Assembly: GCF_034653275.1 (NCBI RefSeq) | Contig: NZ_JAYEES010000004.1 | Coordinates: 1,612,001 to 1,676,000, forward strand | Length of the DNA: 64,000 bases | Direction: 5' to 3' | From: Nitrospirillum sp034653275 | Lineage (GTDB): Bacteria; Pseudomonadota; Alphaproteobacteria; Azospirillales; Azospirillaceae | Shown: piece after piece, positions 25,709 through 34,268 of the stretch | How the letters are laid out: each line of letters begins with the position of its first letter | Position numbering within the stretch: the first letter of the stretch is position 1 | Program-made: the position numbers and the translations under genes | Notes under the pieces: generated by a model | The model's input: the letters and a program-made list of their open reading frames with translations, nothing else | Databases searched by the model: none | Told to the model about the DNA's origin: nothing

Positions 25709-27851
25709 CTCTCCCACCAACGCTGATGCTTACGAGACGGTGCGTTATCGTTTCCGGAAGCAGGACCGAATCACGATCGGCGGAATCGAGTACGTCCCAT
25801 TCTCGACTGACGATCAAGGGCACGTGTTCAAACGGCTCGCAGCCCCCGACGTATCCGAGGGCTTCTCTCACGCGGAAATCCAAACGCTTTTCAGGACAGA
25901 GCAAATCAGGGTCGATCCAAATTGGTTCAGCACCACACGGGCGAGCCTGCGCACGTGGACCAATTCGACTCTGCTTTCGGAGCTGGATGACAAGGAGCAG
26001 GCAATCGTCCTGTGGCGACAGAGCTATTGCGATCGCTTCCTCACCCTGGAGGCGCGTGACCAAAGCATCTCGAGATCCGACGTATGCATGGGTAGAAGCA
26101 TTCGTCAGATCACGGCCGACTTGGTGGCGGACGCCCTGGAACGGAAAGGCGGAAAGAAAAGGCGATGCGGTTCAAGCGGTGAGGAAAGCCGAACACCGCC
26201 CTCTCCCAGAACGCTGCGCCGTTGGCTTAAGGTCTATGCAGCCTCCGGGTATGACCCTATGTCCCTGCGCACAGCCTATCAGCGCAGTGGCAGCATCGAT
26301 CGCAAGAGCGTTGATGCGACAGAGATCGCCGAAAGATTTGCCGCACAATATGCGGATAGCCGCCGGCCTACCAAGTGCATGCTTTTCCTGGCCTATGAAA
26401 CGGCGCTCACCGACATCAACGATGCGCGGCGTTCACAAGGTGAGCCGGTAATCGAAAGCCTGAGCCGGCGGACATTCGAGCGCCTCATCAACAAAGTCAC
26501 CGACCCTTTCCACTTGTGCGTGGCCCGCGAGGGCTGGAAAGCGGCCAAGAAACGGTTCGGAATTGTGCGAAATGGTCTCCACATCCTCCGACCCTTGGAG
26601 CGCGTGGAGATGGACGAGTGGAACGTTTCACTCATGACACTACTCACCAAGGCCGGCATCTGGGCGACATTAACACCCGAGCAAAAATCGATGGTGGTGC
26701 GCAGTAGAACATGGTTAGGGGCGGTGATCGACACCGCCACCCGATGTTTCCTCGGACTACGCCTCTTTTCTGAGAGCCCTTCCTCCGCCACCGCTATTGC
26801 CACGCTGGAAATGGCTGTCAGCGACAAGACGGAGCTATCTCAAGCTGCGGGCGCTCGGACACCCTGGGATATGGCCGGCACGATGGAAACGATCGCCATG
26901 GACTCAGGGGCGGCCAACATCGCGATTTGGACCCAAGCTGCAATTTCCGATCTCGGAGCCACAGCCTTCTATCCGCCATCTGGGCTGGCGGAGATGAGGG
27001 CACGCATCGAGCGATCTTTCCGAACACTGCAGACAGGCTTCACTAGTCACTTTCCGGGCCAGACCTTTGAAAATATCGTCAGGAGGGGCGAGTACGACTC
27101 CGAGGGGAACGCCTGTATCGATCTCGAGGAACTCAACCGAACCCTCATTTGCTGGGTGGTCGATGCGTACCACAATCTTCCGCATGGCGGCCTATTCGGA
27201 GAAACGCCACGGAATGCCTGGCTACGACTGACCAGCAAATATGGCGTCCTTCCACCCCCAGACCGGCACCGGCAACGCCATATATTTGGCATCCCCTGCG
27301 AGCGGCGAATTCAGAACCGCGGCATCAGAGTCTTCGGGATTCACTATCAGAGCCAGCAGTTGCAGCAACTCCGCCGCGTGGTTGGCCAGAAACCGGTGAT
27401 CGTCCGGGTCGATCGCTTCGACCTTAGCTCAGTCTCCGTCAAAACCAAGGAAGGGTGGCTATCAGTGCCACCGGCCGTCGATGGCCTTGACCTCGCGGGG
27501 GTGTCCTACTGGGAATGGATTGCGGCGGCCAAGGACCTACAGCGCCAACACGCCGACACGGCCAAACTCTCAATCCCAGTGGTCCGGCAGGCTTTAGCCG
27601 AAATCAGGGGTACAGCGGACATGGCGATGGCACGGGCGGAGTTGGGTTCACCGATCCTGGGCACGGACGATTTCGAACGTCTCGATCAAACCCTGTTCCG
27701 GACCTTCAGCTTCGGCGATGGCAGCGAGGGCGTGGCCGACGAAGATTTCCTGGAGGAACCGCCCGTCACCCCAGCCGAAGATGGGTACAGCGAAGAACAT
27801 CCGACGGTTCCGCTGAACGCCAGTGACGTCGCTGACGACTTTTTTGCCTAG
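25701..27851 (+). CDS. tnsB: TnsB-like DDE transposase
   Basis: 716 aa. Retroviral-integrase-type transposase that binds the element's ends and joins them to target DNA. Catalytic triad visible as D305 (VEMDEWNV), D401 (IAMDSGAAN) and E437 (ARIERSFRTLQT), the last two 36 residues apart. N-terminal winged helices are indicated by SPRTLRRWLKVYAASGYDP near 175, and the Mu-type C-terminal beta-barrel by VIVRVDRFDLSSVSV near 570. The acidic tail ends PLNASDVADDFFA, a likely TnsC-contact segment. Start at 25701 inside the tnsA end; a longer upstream frame is only tnsA shadow. All three catalytic residues are intact. Confidence 0.9.
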   Translation: MPDSPTNADAYETVRYRFRKQDRITIGGIEYVPFSTDDQGHVFKRLAAPDVSEGFSHAEIQTLFRTEQIRVDPNWFSTTRASLRTWTNSTLLSELDDKEQAIVLWRQSYCDRFLTLEARDQSISRSDVCMGRSIRQITADLVADALERKGGKKRRCGSSGEESRTPPSPRTLRRWLKVYAASGYDPMSLRTAYQRSGSIDRKSVDATEIAERFAAQYADSRRPTKCMLFLAYETALTDINDARRSQGEPVIESLSRRTFERLINKVTDPFHLCVAREGWKAAKKRFGIVRNGLHILRPLERVEMDEWNVSLMTLLTKAGIWATLTPEQKSMVVRSRTWLGAVIDTATRCFLGLRLFSESPSSATAIATLEMAVSDKTELSQAAGARTPWDMAGTMETIAMDSGAANIAIWTQAAISDLGATAFYPPSGLAEMRARIERSFRTLQTGFTSHFPGQTFENIVRRGEYDSEGNACIDLEELNRTLICWVVDAYHNLPHGGLFGETPRNAWLRLTSKYGVLPPPDRHRQRHIFGIPCERRIQNRGIRVFGIHYQSQQLQQLRRVVGQKPVIVRVDRFDLSSVSVKTKEGWLSVPPAVDGLDLAGVSYWEWIAAAKDLQRQHADTAKLSIPVVRQALAEIRGTADMAMARAELGSPILGTDDFERLDQTLFRTFSFGDGSEGVADEDFLEEPPVTPAEDGYSEEHPTVPLNASDVADDFFA

Positions 27852-27863
27852 AGGTTCATCTAT

Positions 27864-28901
27864 ATGAGCAGCGGCGCGACCAGGGAGCATGGCTCCCTCG
27901 CGCCGCTCGTCACCGGTATGGACGAGCGGCGCACCTTACGGTCTCAGCTTTGGGGCCGAATATCCGAAGAATACATCCACACCCGGCGTGACGATGCGCT
28001 TCTGGCCGAACTGCAAGGGTTGGTCGATACCACTCTCGTGTCCATCGAGGGAGGGCATCCTGAAGGTCGGATGCTGGCGGTGGTTGGCCAACCTGGAGCC
28101 GGCAAAACCTGGTCCATTGAACGAGCCCTGGCGCGCCTGCCTGGCCTTGCTGACTCAGGCACTCTGCTGGCGGTGACCGCCCCCTCGCCATCCACATTGA
28201 AACAACTGGGTAGGGCCACGCTGCGGGGCCTGGGCTATCCGCTCGCCAAAGAGATGCCCGAGCACATTCTGTGGGAAAAGGTTCGCCAACACCTTGCTCT
28301 CACAGGGACCCGATTCATTTGGATTGACGAGATGCACCACGCGATGGGGCGAGGCGGTGATAGCGAACTGACGCGGCTGTGCGATGTCCTGAAGAGCGTA
28401 ATGCAACAGCGCGACTGGCCGGTGAGCTTGATCCTTTCCGGCTTGCCAACTGTGTCGGCGTTCGTCGGCCGGGATCGGCAGGTGGAGCGGCGGAGCCGAA
28501 CCCTACGCTTCGACCCGTTATCCTTCCCCAAGCACGCGGAGATGCTTCGAACGCTGCTGACCGATATCATTCGGGTTCATGCTGGCGTTGGTATGGATGG
28601 TCTCCAGACCGACGAGTTCCTGCATCGGCTCTGCCGGGCGGGAGAGGGCGAATTCGGAACCATCATCGCCTTGGTTCGGCAGGCCATAATGGCTGCTTTC
28701 GACCGTGCCGGGCCGGGAAGCAGCGTAGGGATAGAGGATTTCGCCCGCGAATTCATGCGACAGCGCGGCTGTTCACCTGAACAGAACATTTTCCTGGCGG
28801 CCGAATGGGACCTCATTGACCCGAGAGACAACCGGCAGTCCCCCATTGCCGAAATCCAAGCTAGCGAGAGCATCCGACGGCGGAAGCGAGGCGCGAGATG
28901 A
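27864..28901 (+). CDS. tnsC: TnsC/TniB-like AAA+ ATPase
   Basis: 345 aa. Target-immunity and regulator ATPase linking TniQ-chosen target sites with the TnsAB transposase. Walker A GQPGAGKT at 75-82 and Walker B FIWIDEMHH with the acidic pair at 155-156; sensor-like LILSGLPTV follows and PLSFPKHAEML matches TniB-type proteins. Length is between the small TniB and the larger Tn7 TnsC. Starts 12 bases after tnsB and overlaps tniQ by four bases (ATGA). Confidence 0.88.
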   Translation: MSSGATREHGSLAPLVTGMDERRTLRSQLWGRISEEYIHTRRDDALLAELQGLVDTTLVSIEGGHPEGRMLAVVGQPGAGKTWSIERALARLPGLADSGTLLAVTAPSPSTLKQLGRATLRGLGYPLAKEMPEHILWEKVRQHLALTGTRFIWIDEMHHAMGRGGDSELTRLCDVLKSVMQQRDWPVSLILSGLPTVSAFVGRDRQVERRSRTLRFDPLSFPKHAEMLRTLLTDIIRVHAGVGMDGLQTDEFLHRLCRAGEGEFGTIIALVRQAIMAAFDRAGPGSSVGIEDFAREFMRQRGCSPEQNIFLAAEWDLIDPRDNRQSPIAEIQASESIRRRKRGAR

Positions 28902-30460
28902 GTCGCCTCCGCTTGACCGTACCGCTGGGCGACCGGGAACCCGCCACAAGTTTCGCCTCCCGCCTCGCTAGGCGGAACGGCTGCATCAACGCATGGGAAT
29001 TCTGCGAGGACATGGGGTTGAAGTATTCCCTCATCCTAAAGGGAGACCCGACCGCAATCGCCGAGATAGCCCGGTTGGGCGGCGTGGATGCCGAAAAGCT
29101 GGCCTGCCACACGTTCCGGCGCCCCAACCTTAGAATTGTGGAGATCGGCCAGGAGATCATCACTCGAACGGAGCTTTTCCGATCGGGCATCCGGTTCTGC
29201 CCAGATTGCGTGAGCAGCGATCTCGCAGCTTGGCCTCATCTGGGAGCGGCGGCTCCGTACCAGCGGCCGGAGTGGCATCTAACAACAATCCGAACATGCA
29301 CTGAGCACGGTCGCGCTCTGGTCAGCTTCAGCCAGTTGAGCCCGCGGACTAACCGGGGTGATTTTTCACAGGCCATAGGGGAGGCGCTGCGGGAACTCGA
29401 CACTCCGTCTACCCATGCGGTTCTACGATCGCCCTCTCAACTGGAACGATATCTCCTCGCCCGCCTTTCCGGACGTCACAACAAACAAAGGGACTGGTTG
29501 GATCATTTTCCGCTTTACGCCGCAGCCAGGTTAACCGAGGTGGTAGGCTGTACAAAGCTATACGGGCTGGCAACTCGGCGCGGGCTGCTGACAGACGACC
29601 AACTCCAACGAGCTGGCAGTGCGGGTTGGGATATCCTCAAGGATGGCCCTGCGGGCTTTGAGCGTTTTCTGGAAGGACCAGTCAAAGCGTTCTGGTCCAG
29701 CAGGCACGATGCCGGCCCGAAGTCCCTTCTTGGCCCAATGTATGAGTGGCTGGCTGAGAATGATACCGACCCGGCCTATCATTTGGCCCGGGAGGTGATC
29801 AGCGCATTTCTCCTTCGTACGATACCTTTTGGAGTCAAAAATAGGGTTTTTGGCACCCCCGTCGGCAGACGGCGCATCTGGTCCATTCATACGCTGGCCA
29901 AGGAAACCAAGCAGCACCCCAAGCGGTTGCGAAAGCTGCTGATTACGAGAGGTATCATTGGACGGGAGAGCGCAGAGCTAAGCGATCACCGAGTAACATT
30001 TCCCGCCGACAACTCCGTTTCCGATTTCCTTGAGGAGATTGGTGAGTTGATGTCGCAAAAAGCGGCCCGGGCCTACTTGAAAACGTCTCGGTCACAGATG
30101 GCGGTCTTGATCCGGGCGGACACTCTCGTCCCCTACGCTACGGAGGAAGGCAGCGTCGCCATAAGACCTCTGTTTCTCAAACGGCACCTCGATGACTTCC
30201 TCAGGCGATTGACGATCGACGCTATTTCGACTGCCATCCCTCCCAGTCGCTCGGTAAATATTCCAAAAGCAGCCAAAGCTGCACGTACAAGCGCGGCAGC
30301 CGTCGTGGATCTGCTGCTGAGGCGGCGGCTAATCCACGTAAGTCGCGACCCCGATCTCCAAGGCTATTTTTCCATCCTAGTCGATCCGGCCGAGGTACGA
30401 GACAGGCTTAGAGACGCCACCTTCTCCTTGGCTGAGTCTTTTTCCGGACCGACCGGATAG
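28898..30460 (+). CDS. tniQ: TniQ-family target selection protein
   Basis: 520 aa. TniQ/TnsD proteins recognise the insertion target and recruit TnsC. The N-terminus LTVPLGDREPATSFASRLA with INAWEFCEDMG is typical, and a zinc finger is formed by C101 and C104 (FCPDC) with C134 and H137 (CTEHG). The C-terminal part contains repeated helix-turn-helix-like segments (HTLAKETKQHPKRLRKLLI; SQKAARAYLKTSRSQMAVLI; PKAAKAARTSAAAVVDLLL), fitting sequence-specific DNA binding as in TnsD rather than a short CRISPR-associated TniQ. No CRISPR array or Cas gene is present. A strong terminator follows at 30511. Confidence 0.88.
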   Translation: MSRLRLTVPLGDREPATSFASRLARRNGCINAWEFCEDMGLKYSLILKGDPTAIAEIARLGGVDAEKLACHTFRRPNLRIVEIGQEIITRTELFRSGIRFCPDCVSSDLAAWPHLGAAAPYQRPEWHLTTIRTCTEHGRALVSFSQLSPRTNRGDFSQAIGEALRELDTPSTHAVLRSPSQLERYLLARLSGRHNKQRDWLDHFPLYAAARLTEVVGCTKLYGLATRRGLLTDDQLQRAGSAGWDILKDGPAGFERFLEGPVKAFWSSRHDAGPKSLLGPMYEWLAENDTDPAYHLAREVISAFLLRTIPFGVKNRVFGTPVGRRRIWSIHTLAKETKQHPKRLRKLLITRGIIGRESAELSDHRVTFPADNSVSDFLEEIGELMSQKAARAYLKTSRSQMAVLIRADTLVPYATEEGSVAIRPLFLKRHLDDFLRRLTIDAISTAIPPSRSVNIPKAAKAARTSAAAVVDLLLRRRLIHVSRDPDLQGYFSILVDPAEVRDRLRDATFSLAESFSGPTG

Positions 30461-30510
30461 GAGCAATGACGGCTCCTTAATCTGCCCTTCCCTCTCATAC
30501 CGGTTTCCCC

Positions 30511-30538
30511 GCCCGCCATTCGGCGGGCCTTTTTTTGC
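30511..30538 (+). terminator. Rho-independent terminator after tniQ
   Basis: GCCCGCC (30511-30517), loop ATTC, GGCGGGC (30522-30528), then CTTTTTTT. Ends the tns operon. Confidence 0.85.
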
Positions 30539-30696
30539 ACACGCGCCAGAGCGGGACAGACTTTGCTGCCGAATCGGCCAAACCTCTTGCCGGTGACCAA
30601 ATATGCCGTTTATTTATCAATGGGTTGCTTGATGGTGTGCGGCAATCTATCTGTCGCTTCATAACCACCGCCCGGGATATGCCAGGCCTAAAACTC

Positions 30697-30731
30697 AAGG
30701 GCCCGCCCCAGACGTGCTGGGGCGGGCCCTT
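30697..30731 (-). terminator. Rho-independent terminator of the aldo/keto reductase gene
   Basis: A perfect 15-base stem (30697-30711 with 30717-30731) around a 5-base loop. On the minus strand it is followed by GAGTTTTAG. Its position about 20 bases past the reductase stop fits. Confidence 0.8.
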
Positions 30732-30748
30732 GAATCATTTCAGGCTCC

Positions 30749-31669
30749 TCACGTCCATTCCGGAAACTGCGACCGGTTCAGGTCCAGCTTGGCGATCCGC
30801 TCCATCTCGTCAGCGCTCAGTTGGAAGTCGAAGATGGCCAGGTTCTCGCGCCGGTGGGCGGGGTTGGAGGAGCGGGGGATGGCGATCACGCCGCGCTGAT
30901 GGTGCCAGCGCAAGGTGACCTGGGCGGCGGTCTTGCCGTGCGCGCGACCGATGGCCTGCAGGGTTGGGTTGGTGAACAGGCCGTTGCGGCCCTCGGCGAA
31001 GGGGGCCCAGGCCTCCATGACGATGCCGGCCCCCGTCAGGGCGCCCAGCGCCGCCATCTCCTGGAAGAAGGGGTGGGTTTCCACCTGGTTGATGGCGGGC
31101 TTCACCGTGGCGTGGGTCGCCAGGCTGGCCAGTTGAGCGTCATCGAAATTGCTGACGCCGATGGCCCTGATCCTGCCCGCGCGATGCAGTTCCTCCATCG
31201 CCCGCCAGGCGCCCGCGAGGTCGCCGCGTGGCCGGTGGATGAGATAAAGGTCGAGGTAATCCAGGCCCAGCTTGTCCAGGGTGGTCTGGAAGGCGCGCTT
31301 GCCGGACTCATAGCCGGCGTCGTCCACCCAGATCTTGGAGGTCACGAACAGGGCCTTGCGATCGATGCCGCTATCCCGGATGCCGGCGCCCACCTCTTCC
31401 TCATTGACGTAGACCTTGGCGGTGTCGATCAGGCGATAACCGGCGGCGATGGCGTCGGCCACGCTTTTGCGGCAAACGTCGCCGCGCAGACCATAGGTGC
31501 CGAAACCCAGGGCCGGCATGGCCACGCCGTTCCCTATGGACACGTTGGGCCCTATGGACACGGTAGGAATGGCCGGCGCCGCGGCGGCCAGGGCCCGGCG
31601 GGCGCCACCGAAGGCCAGCGCGGTCGCGGCGGCGGCACCGCCCGCGAGCACGGTACGACGTCCCAACAT
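30749..31669 (-). CDS. Tat-exported aldo/keto reductase
   Basis: 306 aa. NAD(P)H-dependent reductase of the AKR5-like group (2,5-diketo-gluconate reductase type). The catalytic tetrad is visible as Asp and Tyr in YRLIDTAKVYVNEEEVG, Lys in LFVTSKIW and His in LYLIHRPRG; IAIPRSSNPAHRRENL is the cofactor-binding end. An N-terminal LGRRTVLAGGAAAATALAFG with twin Arg predicts a Tat signal, unusual because most of these reductases are cytosolic. After it, a short repeat VSIGPNVSIG occurs. Start ATG at 31669 has AAAGGGA upstream. First chromosomal gene beyond the island. Confidence 0.85.
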   Translation of the reverse strand: MLGRRTVLAGGAAAATALAFGGARRALAAAAPAIPTVSIGPNVSIGNGVAMPALGFGTYGLRGDVCRKSVADAIAAGYRLIDTAKVYVNEEEVGAGIRDSGIDRKALFVTSKIWVDDAGYESGKRAFQTTLDKLGLDYLDLYLIHRPRGDLAGAWRAMEELHRAGRIRAIGVSNFDDAQLASLATHATVKPAINQVETHPFFQEMAALGALTGAGIVMEAWAPFAEGRNGLFTNPTLQAIGRAHGKTAAQVTLRWHHQRGVIAIPRSSNPAHRRENLAIFDFQLSADEMERIAKLDLNRSQFPEWT

Positions 31670-31708
31670 GATCAAATCCCTTTTACTTGTTCTGGAGTCG
31701 GCACCCGC

Positions 31709-31936
31709 CTAAAGCCCGCCGCCCACCACCGAGCCGTCCTTGCGGCGGGATAGCTGCACCTGGCCGTCCACGCACTTCACATAGGTCGTCTTGCCCGGCG
31801 TCAGGCCATCGCAAATGATCACCAGCGCCCGGGGCAGGGCGCCGAACTCCTTGGAGCCGCGCACGCCGGCGTTATAGGTGTCGAGGTAGGTCTTCAGCGC
31901 CGCCTTGCGGACGGGCTGGCCGTTCTGGTCGATCAT
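31709..31936 (-). CDS. Small hypothetical protein
   Basis: 75 aa from the ATG at 31936 (an in-frame ATG at 31975 is also possible). Reads IDQNGQPVRKAALKTYLDTY, PRALVIICDGLTPGKTTYV and KCVDGQVQLSRRKDGSVV; codon use matches the high-GC neighbourhood. Two cysteines. Lies between the reductase and the secreted paralogues on the same strand. Not recognised. Confidence 0.5.
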   Translation of the reverse strand: MIDQNGQPVRKAALKTYLDTYNAGVRGSKEFGALPRALVIICDGLTPGKTTYVKCVDGQVQLSRRKDGSVVGGGL

Positions 31937-32035
31937 CGGCGGTGCGCGCTCCCTCACGGATTGTCGCGGGATCATCGCCCAAAGGGAGCGCGCGCCGCCA
32001 GCGGCATTTCACGAAAAGGAAGCGCCCCGGCGCCG

Positions 32036-32512
32036 TCACGGCAGCGGCAGGCAATCCGGGTTCAGCTTGTTGGCGGTCTTGCCGGTGTAAAGCTGGCCGT
32101 CCTTCAGGTAGACGGCGCCGGTGAAGCTGCCGCTTTTCCACAAGGGCTGGCAGCTGGTGGTGCTGAGCACGACCACCTTGCGGCTGCCGCCGGCCGAGGT
32201 GGTCACCAGCAGGTGCTGGCCGTCGCTGTACAGCGTGCCCTCGATGGGGGCCACGGCGGCGTCGGCGGTGCAGGTGGTGCCGTCCTGCTGGCTGATGGTC
32301 AGCGGCCCCTTCCACGACTTCGCCTCCCCGCCGGTGGCGGGACCCAGGTCCAGGGTCAGGACATCGGCGCGGACCTTGCCCGACGCGGGCTCCACCGGCT
32401 GATAGGGGCAGACCACGGGCAAGTGGCGCTGGGGGGCGGCCTGAGCGGCGACGGAAACGGGGGCGGCCAGCAGGGCGACCAAGGGAACCAGGGTTTTGGC
32501 GGGCTTGATCAT
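32036..32512 (-). CDS. Secreted Cys-rich hypothetical protein (paralogue A)
   Basis: 158 aa with a Sec signal peptide (IKPAKTLVPLVALLAAPVSV, cleavage likely after AQA). The mature part has CPYQPVEPASGKVRADVLTL, GPLTISQQDGTTCTAD, SDGQHLLVTTS, SCQPLWKSGSFTG and NPDCLPLP. Four cysteines probably form two disulphides in the periplasm. It shares the order of motifs with the neighbour at 32622, showing tandem duplication. Function unknown. Confidence 0.7.
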   Translation of the reverse strand: MIKPAKTLVPLVALLAAPVSVAAQAAPQRHLPVVCPYQPVEPASGKVRADVLTLDLGPATGGEAKSWKGPLTISQQDGTTCTADAAVAPIEGTLYSDGQHLLVTTSAGGSRKVVVLSTTSCQPLWKSGSFTGAVYLKDGQLYTGKTANKLNPDCLPLP

Positions 32513-32621
32513 GGGCGGGCGATCCTTGGAATAGCCTGTCTGCCCAATAAGATCCGCCTTCGACCGGCCCCTGCCACCCCGTTCCGCCGGCTTACCCCGT
32601 TAGAGGGTGCCATTAACGGGA

Positions 32622-33128
32622 TTAGGGGACGTCAGCCTCCGGCAGGCAGTGCGGGCCCAGTTTCCAGGCCTTGCGGCCGGTGTGCAGAACCGTCGCCGTC
32701 AAGGCGACGTCGCCGGAGAAGGCCGGGCTTTTCCACAGCACGCGGCAGGAGGCGGCGTCGATGAAGAACACCGTCTGCTGTTCGGCCGCATAGGTCGTCA
32801 TCACGAAGCTCTGGCCATCGGTGAAGAACGGCCGCTGCAGCACGCCGGTGTGAAGGTCGGTGATGCAATAGCTGCGGTCCGGCCGGCTCAGGATGATGGG
32901 GCCGCGCCAGGTTTCCGGCGTTTTGGGATTGTCGCTGGGGCCCAGGTCCAGGGTGACCCAGCCCATGCGCAACCGGCCGGGGCCGGGCTCGAACGGCTGG
33001 TAGTTGCAGGCCGGCACGCCCTCGGCCGGCGCCCCCGCCGCCGCCGGACGGGCGGCCAGAAGGTACGGGGTCGACAGGCACAGGGTGGACAGGCACAGGA
33101 CGAGGATGGGAAGGCGGCGGATCGGCAT
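32622..33128 (-). CDS. Secreted Cys-rich hypothetical protein (paralogue B)
   Basis: 168 aa with a signal peptide (RRLPILVLCLSTLCLSTPYL; possibly a lipoprotein-like or Sec signal). Motifs parallel those of the neighbouring paralogue: CNYQPFEPGPGRLR, VTLDLGPSDNP, GPIILSRPDRSYCITD, DGQSFVMTT, SCRVLWKSPAFSGDV and GPHCLPEAD. About one-third identical by eye. Same strand, about 110 bases upstream of paralogue A. Periplasmic; function unknown. Confidence 0.7.
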   Translation of the reverse strand: MPIRRLPILVLCLSTLCLSTPYLLAARPAAAGAPAEGVPACNYQPFEPGPGRLRMGWVTLDLGPSDNPKTPETWRGPIILSRPDRSYCITDLHTGVLQRPFFTDGQSFVMTTYAAEQQTVFFIDAASCRVLWKSPAFSGDVALTATVLHTGRKAWKLGPHCLPEADVP

Positions 33129-33207
33129 GGCTGGGCGGCTCCTGCCCGCCCCCGTCCAGATCTGGACGTGTTCCCCGTCCCGCGCAAGCGGACCGAAAGA
33201 GTATCCA

Positions 33208-34128
33208 TCACGCGATGGGCTTCACGTTGGGCAGGAACTCCCGGCCCCGCTCCACCAGAAATGCTTTAACGGCCGCCGCCGCCGGCGCCAGGCGCTTGTC
33301 CGATCGCTTGGCCAAGAACCATTGACGCACGATGGGCAGGCCTTCCACATCCAGGGGCGCCAGCCGGCCGCTTTCCAGTTCGGCGGCGATGGTGTGAGCG
33401 GAGATGAAGGACAGGCCCAGGCCGGCCATCACCGCCTGCTTCACCGTCTCATTGCTGCCCACCTCCATGCTGATGGGGGGGTGCAGGTCGGCCTGGGCGA
33501 AGAACCATTCCATCAGCATGCGGGTGCCGGACCCGACCTCGCGCACCAGGAAGGTCTCATGCGCGAATTCCGCCAGCTTCAGGTGGCGGCGACCCACCAG
33601 CGGGTGGTGCGGCGGGGCGATCATGATGTGCGGATGGTCGCCGATGGCATGCATGTCCACCTGCAGATCCCGGGGCGGGCGGCCCATGATGGCGATGTCG
33701 ATGCTGTCGGCCTTCAGCGCCGCAATGATGTCCTCGCGGTTGCCCACCATCAGCGACAGTTCGATCTGCGGGTATTCGGCGCGGAAGGCGCCCAGGGCGT
33801 AGGGCGCGAAGTATTTGGCGGTGCTGACCACCCCCACCGCCACGCGGCCGCCCGAAAGGTTGCGCAGCGCCTCCATGGCGGCGGCGCAGTTGTGCAGCTC
33901 CGCCTCGATACGGGTCACCGTCTCGATGACCTCGCGCCCCGCGTCGGTGGGCTTGAAGCGCTCGCCCAGCCGATCCAGCAGCGGCACGCCCAGCAGATCC
34001 TCCAGCGCCTGCACCTGCATGGTGACGGCCGGCGGGGTCACGTGCAGGCGCTTGGCCGCCGCCGTCACCGAACCGGCTTCCGCCACCGCCGCCAGGGCGC
34101 GCAGCTGCTTCAGCGTCACGTTGCGCAT
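33208..34128 (-). CDS. cbbR: CbbR, LysR-type activator of the Calvin cycle operon
   Basis: 306 aa. N-terminal winged HTH: TLKQLRALAAVAEAGSVTAA and RLHVTPPAVTMQVQALEDLL; effector domain from about 90 (VAVGVVSTAKYFAPYALGAF, typical of CbbR). CbbR senses metabolites such as RuBP or NADPH and activates cbb transcription. It is divergent from cbbF with 140 bases between them, the classical arrangement. An inverted repeat in that gap is a candidate binding site. Length is normal and no lesions are seen. Confidence 0.92.
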   Translation of the reverse strand: MRNVTLKQLRALAAVAEAGSVTAAAKRLHVTPPAVTMQVQALEDLLGVPLLDRLGERFKPTDAGREVIETVTRIEAELHNCAAAMEALRNLSGGRVAVGVVSTAKYFAPYALGAFRAEYPQIELSLMVGNREDIIAALKADSIDIAIMGRPPRDLQVDMHAIGDHPHIMIAPPHHPLVGRRHLKLAEFAHETFLVREVGSGTRMLMEWFFAQADLHPPISMEVGSNETVKQAVMAGLGLSFISAHTIAAELESGRLAPLDVEGLPIVRQWFLAKRSDKRLAPAAAAVKAFLVERGREFLPNVKPIA

Positions 34129-34150
34129 GTCCCCCGAGCCCCTATTTCAG

Positions 34151-34187
34151 GAAAATTGAATGAGACGCTAAGTTTATTCGAATTTTC
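34151..34187. promoter_or_regulatory. Candidate CbbR operator between cbbR and cbbF
   Basis: GAAAATT (34151-34157) and AATTTTC (34181-34187) are inverted around an AT-rich centre with ATTCGAAT. It is the only AT-rich patch in the divergent intergenic region and lies about 80 bases before cbbF, fitting LysR-type binding upstream of the promoter. Confidence 0.55.
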
Positions 34188-34268
34188 TAACGGCGCAATC
34201 GTCCGCACACTTCCCCTCAAGAACGATACGGGGGCACGAGAGAACCCGGCCCACAGCGGGAGGACATC

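Noticed and set aside
30600..30680. ATCTGTCGCTTCATAAC compared with CTGTCCGTCGCTCCCTTAAC near 24579 as TnsB end repeats
   Set aside because: Similarity is partial and both are in the same orientation, whereas transposon ends should be inverted.
30821..31753. Long plus-strand frame opposite the aldo/keto reductase
   Set aside because: Shadow of the reductase on the other strand, with low-complexity Gly/Ala/His composition typical of antisense frames in high-GC genes.
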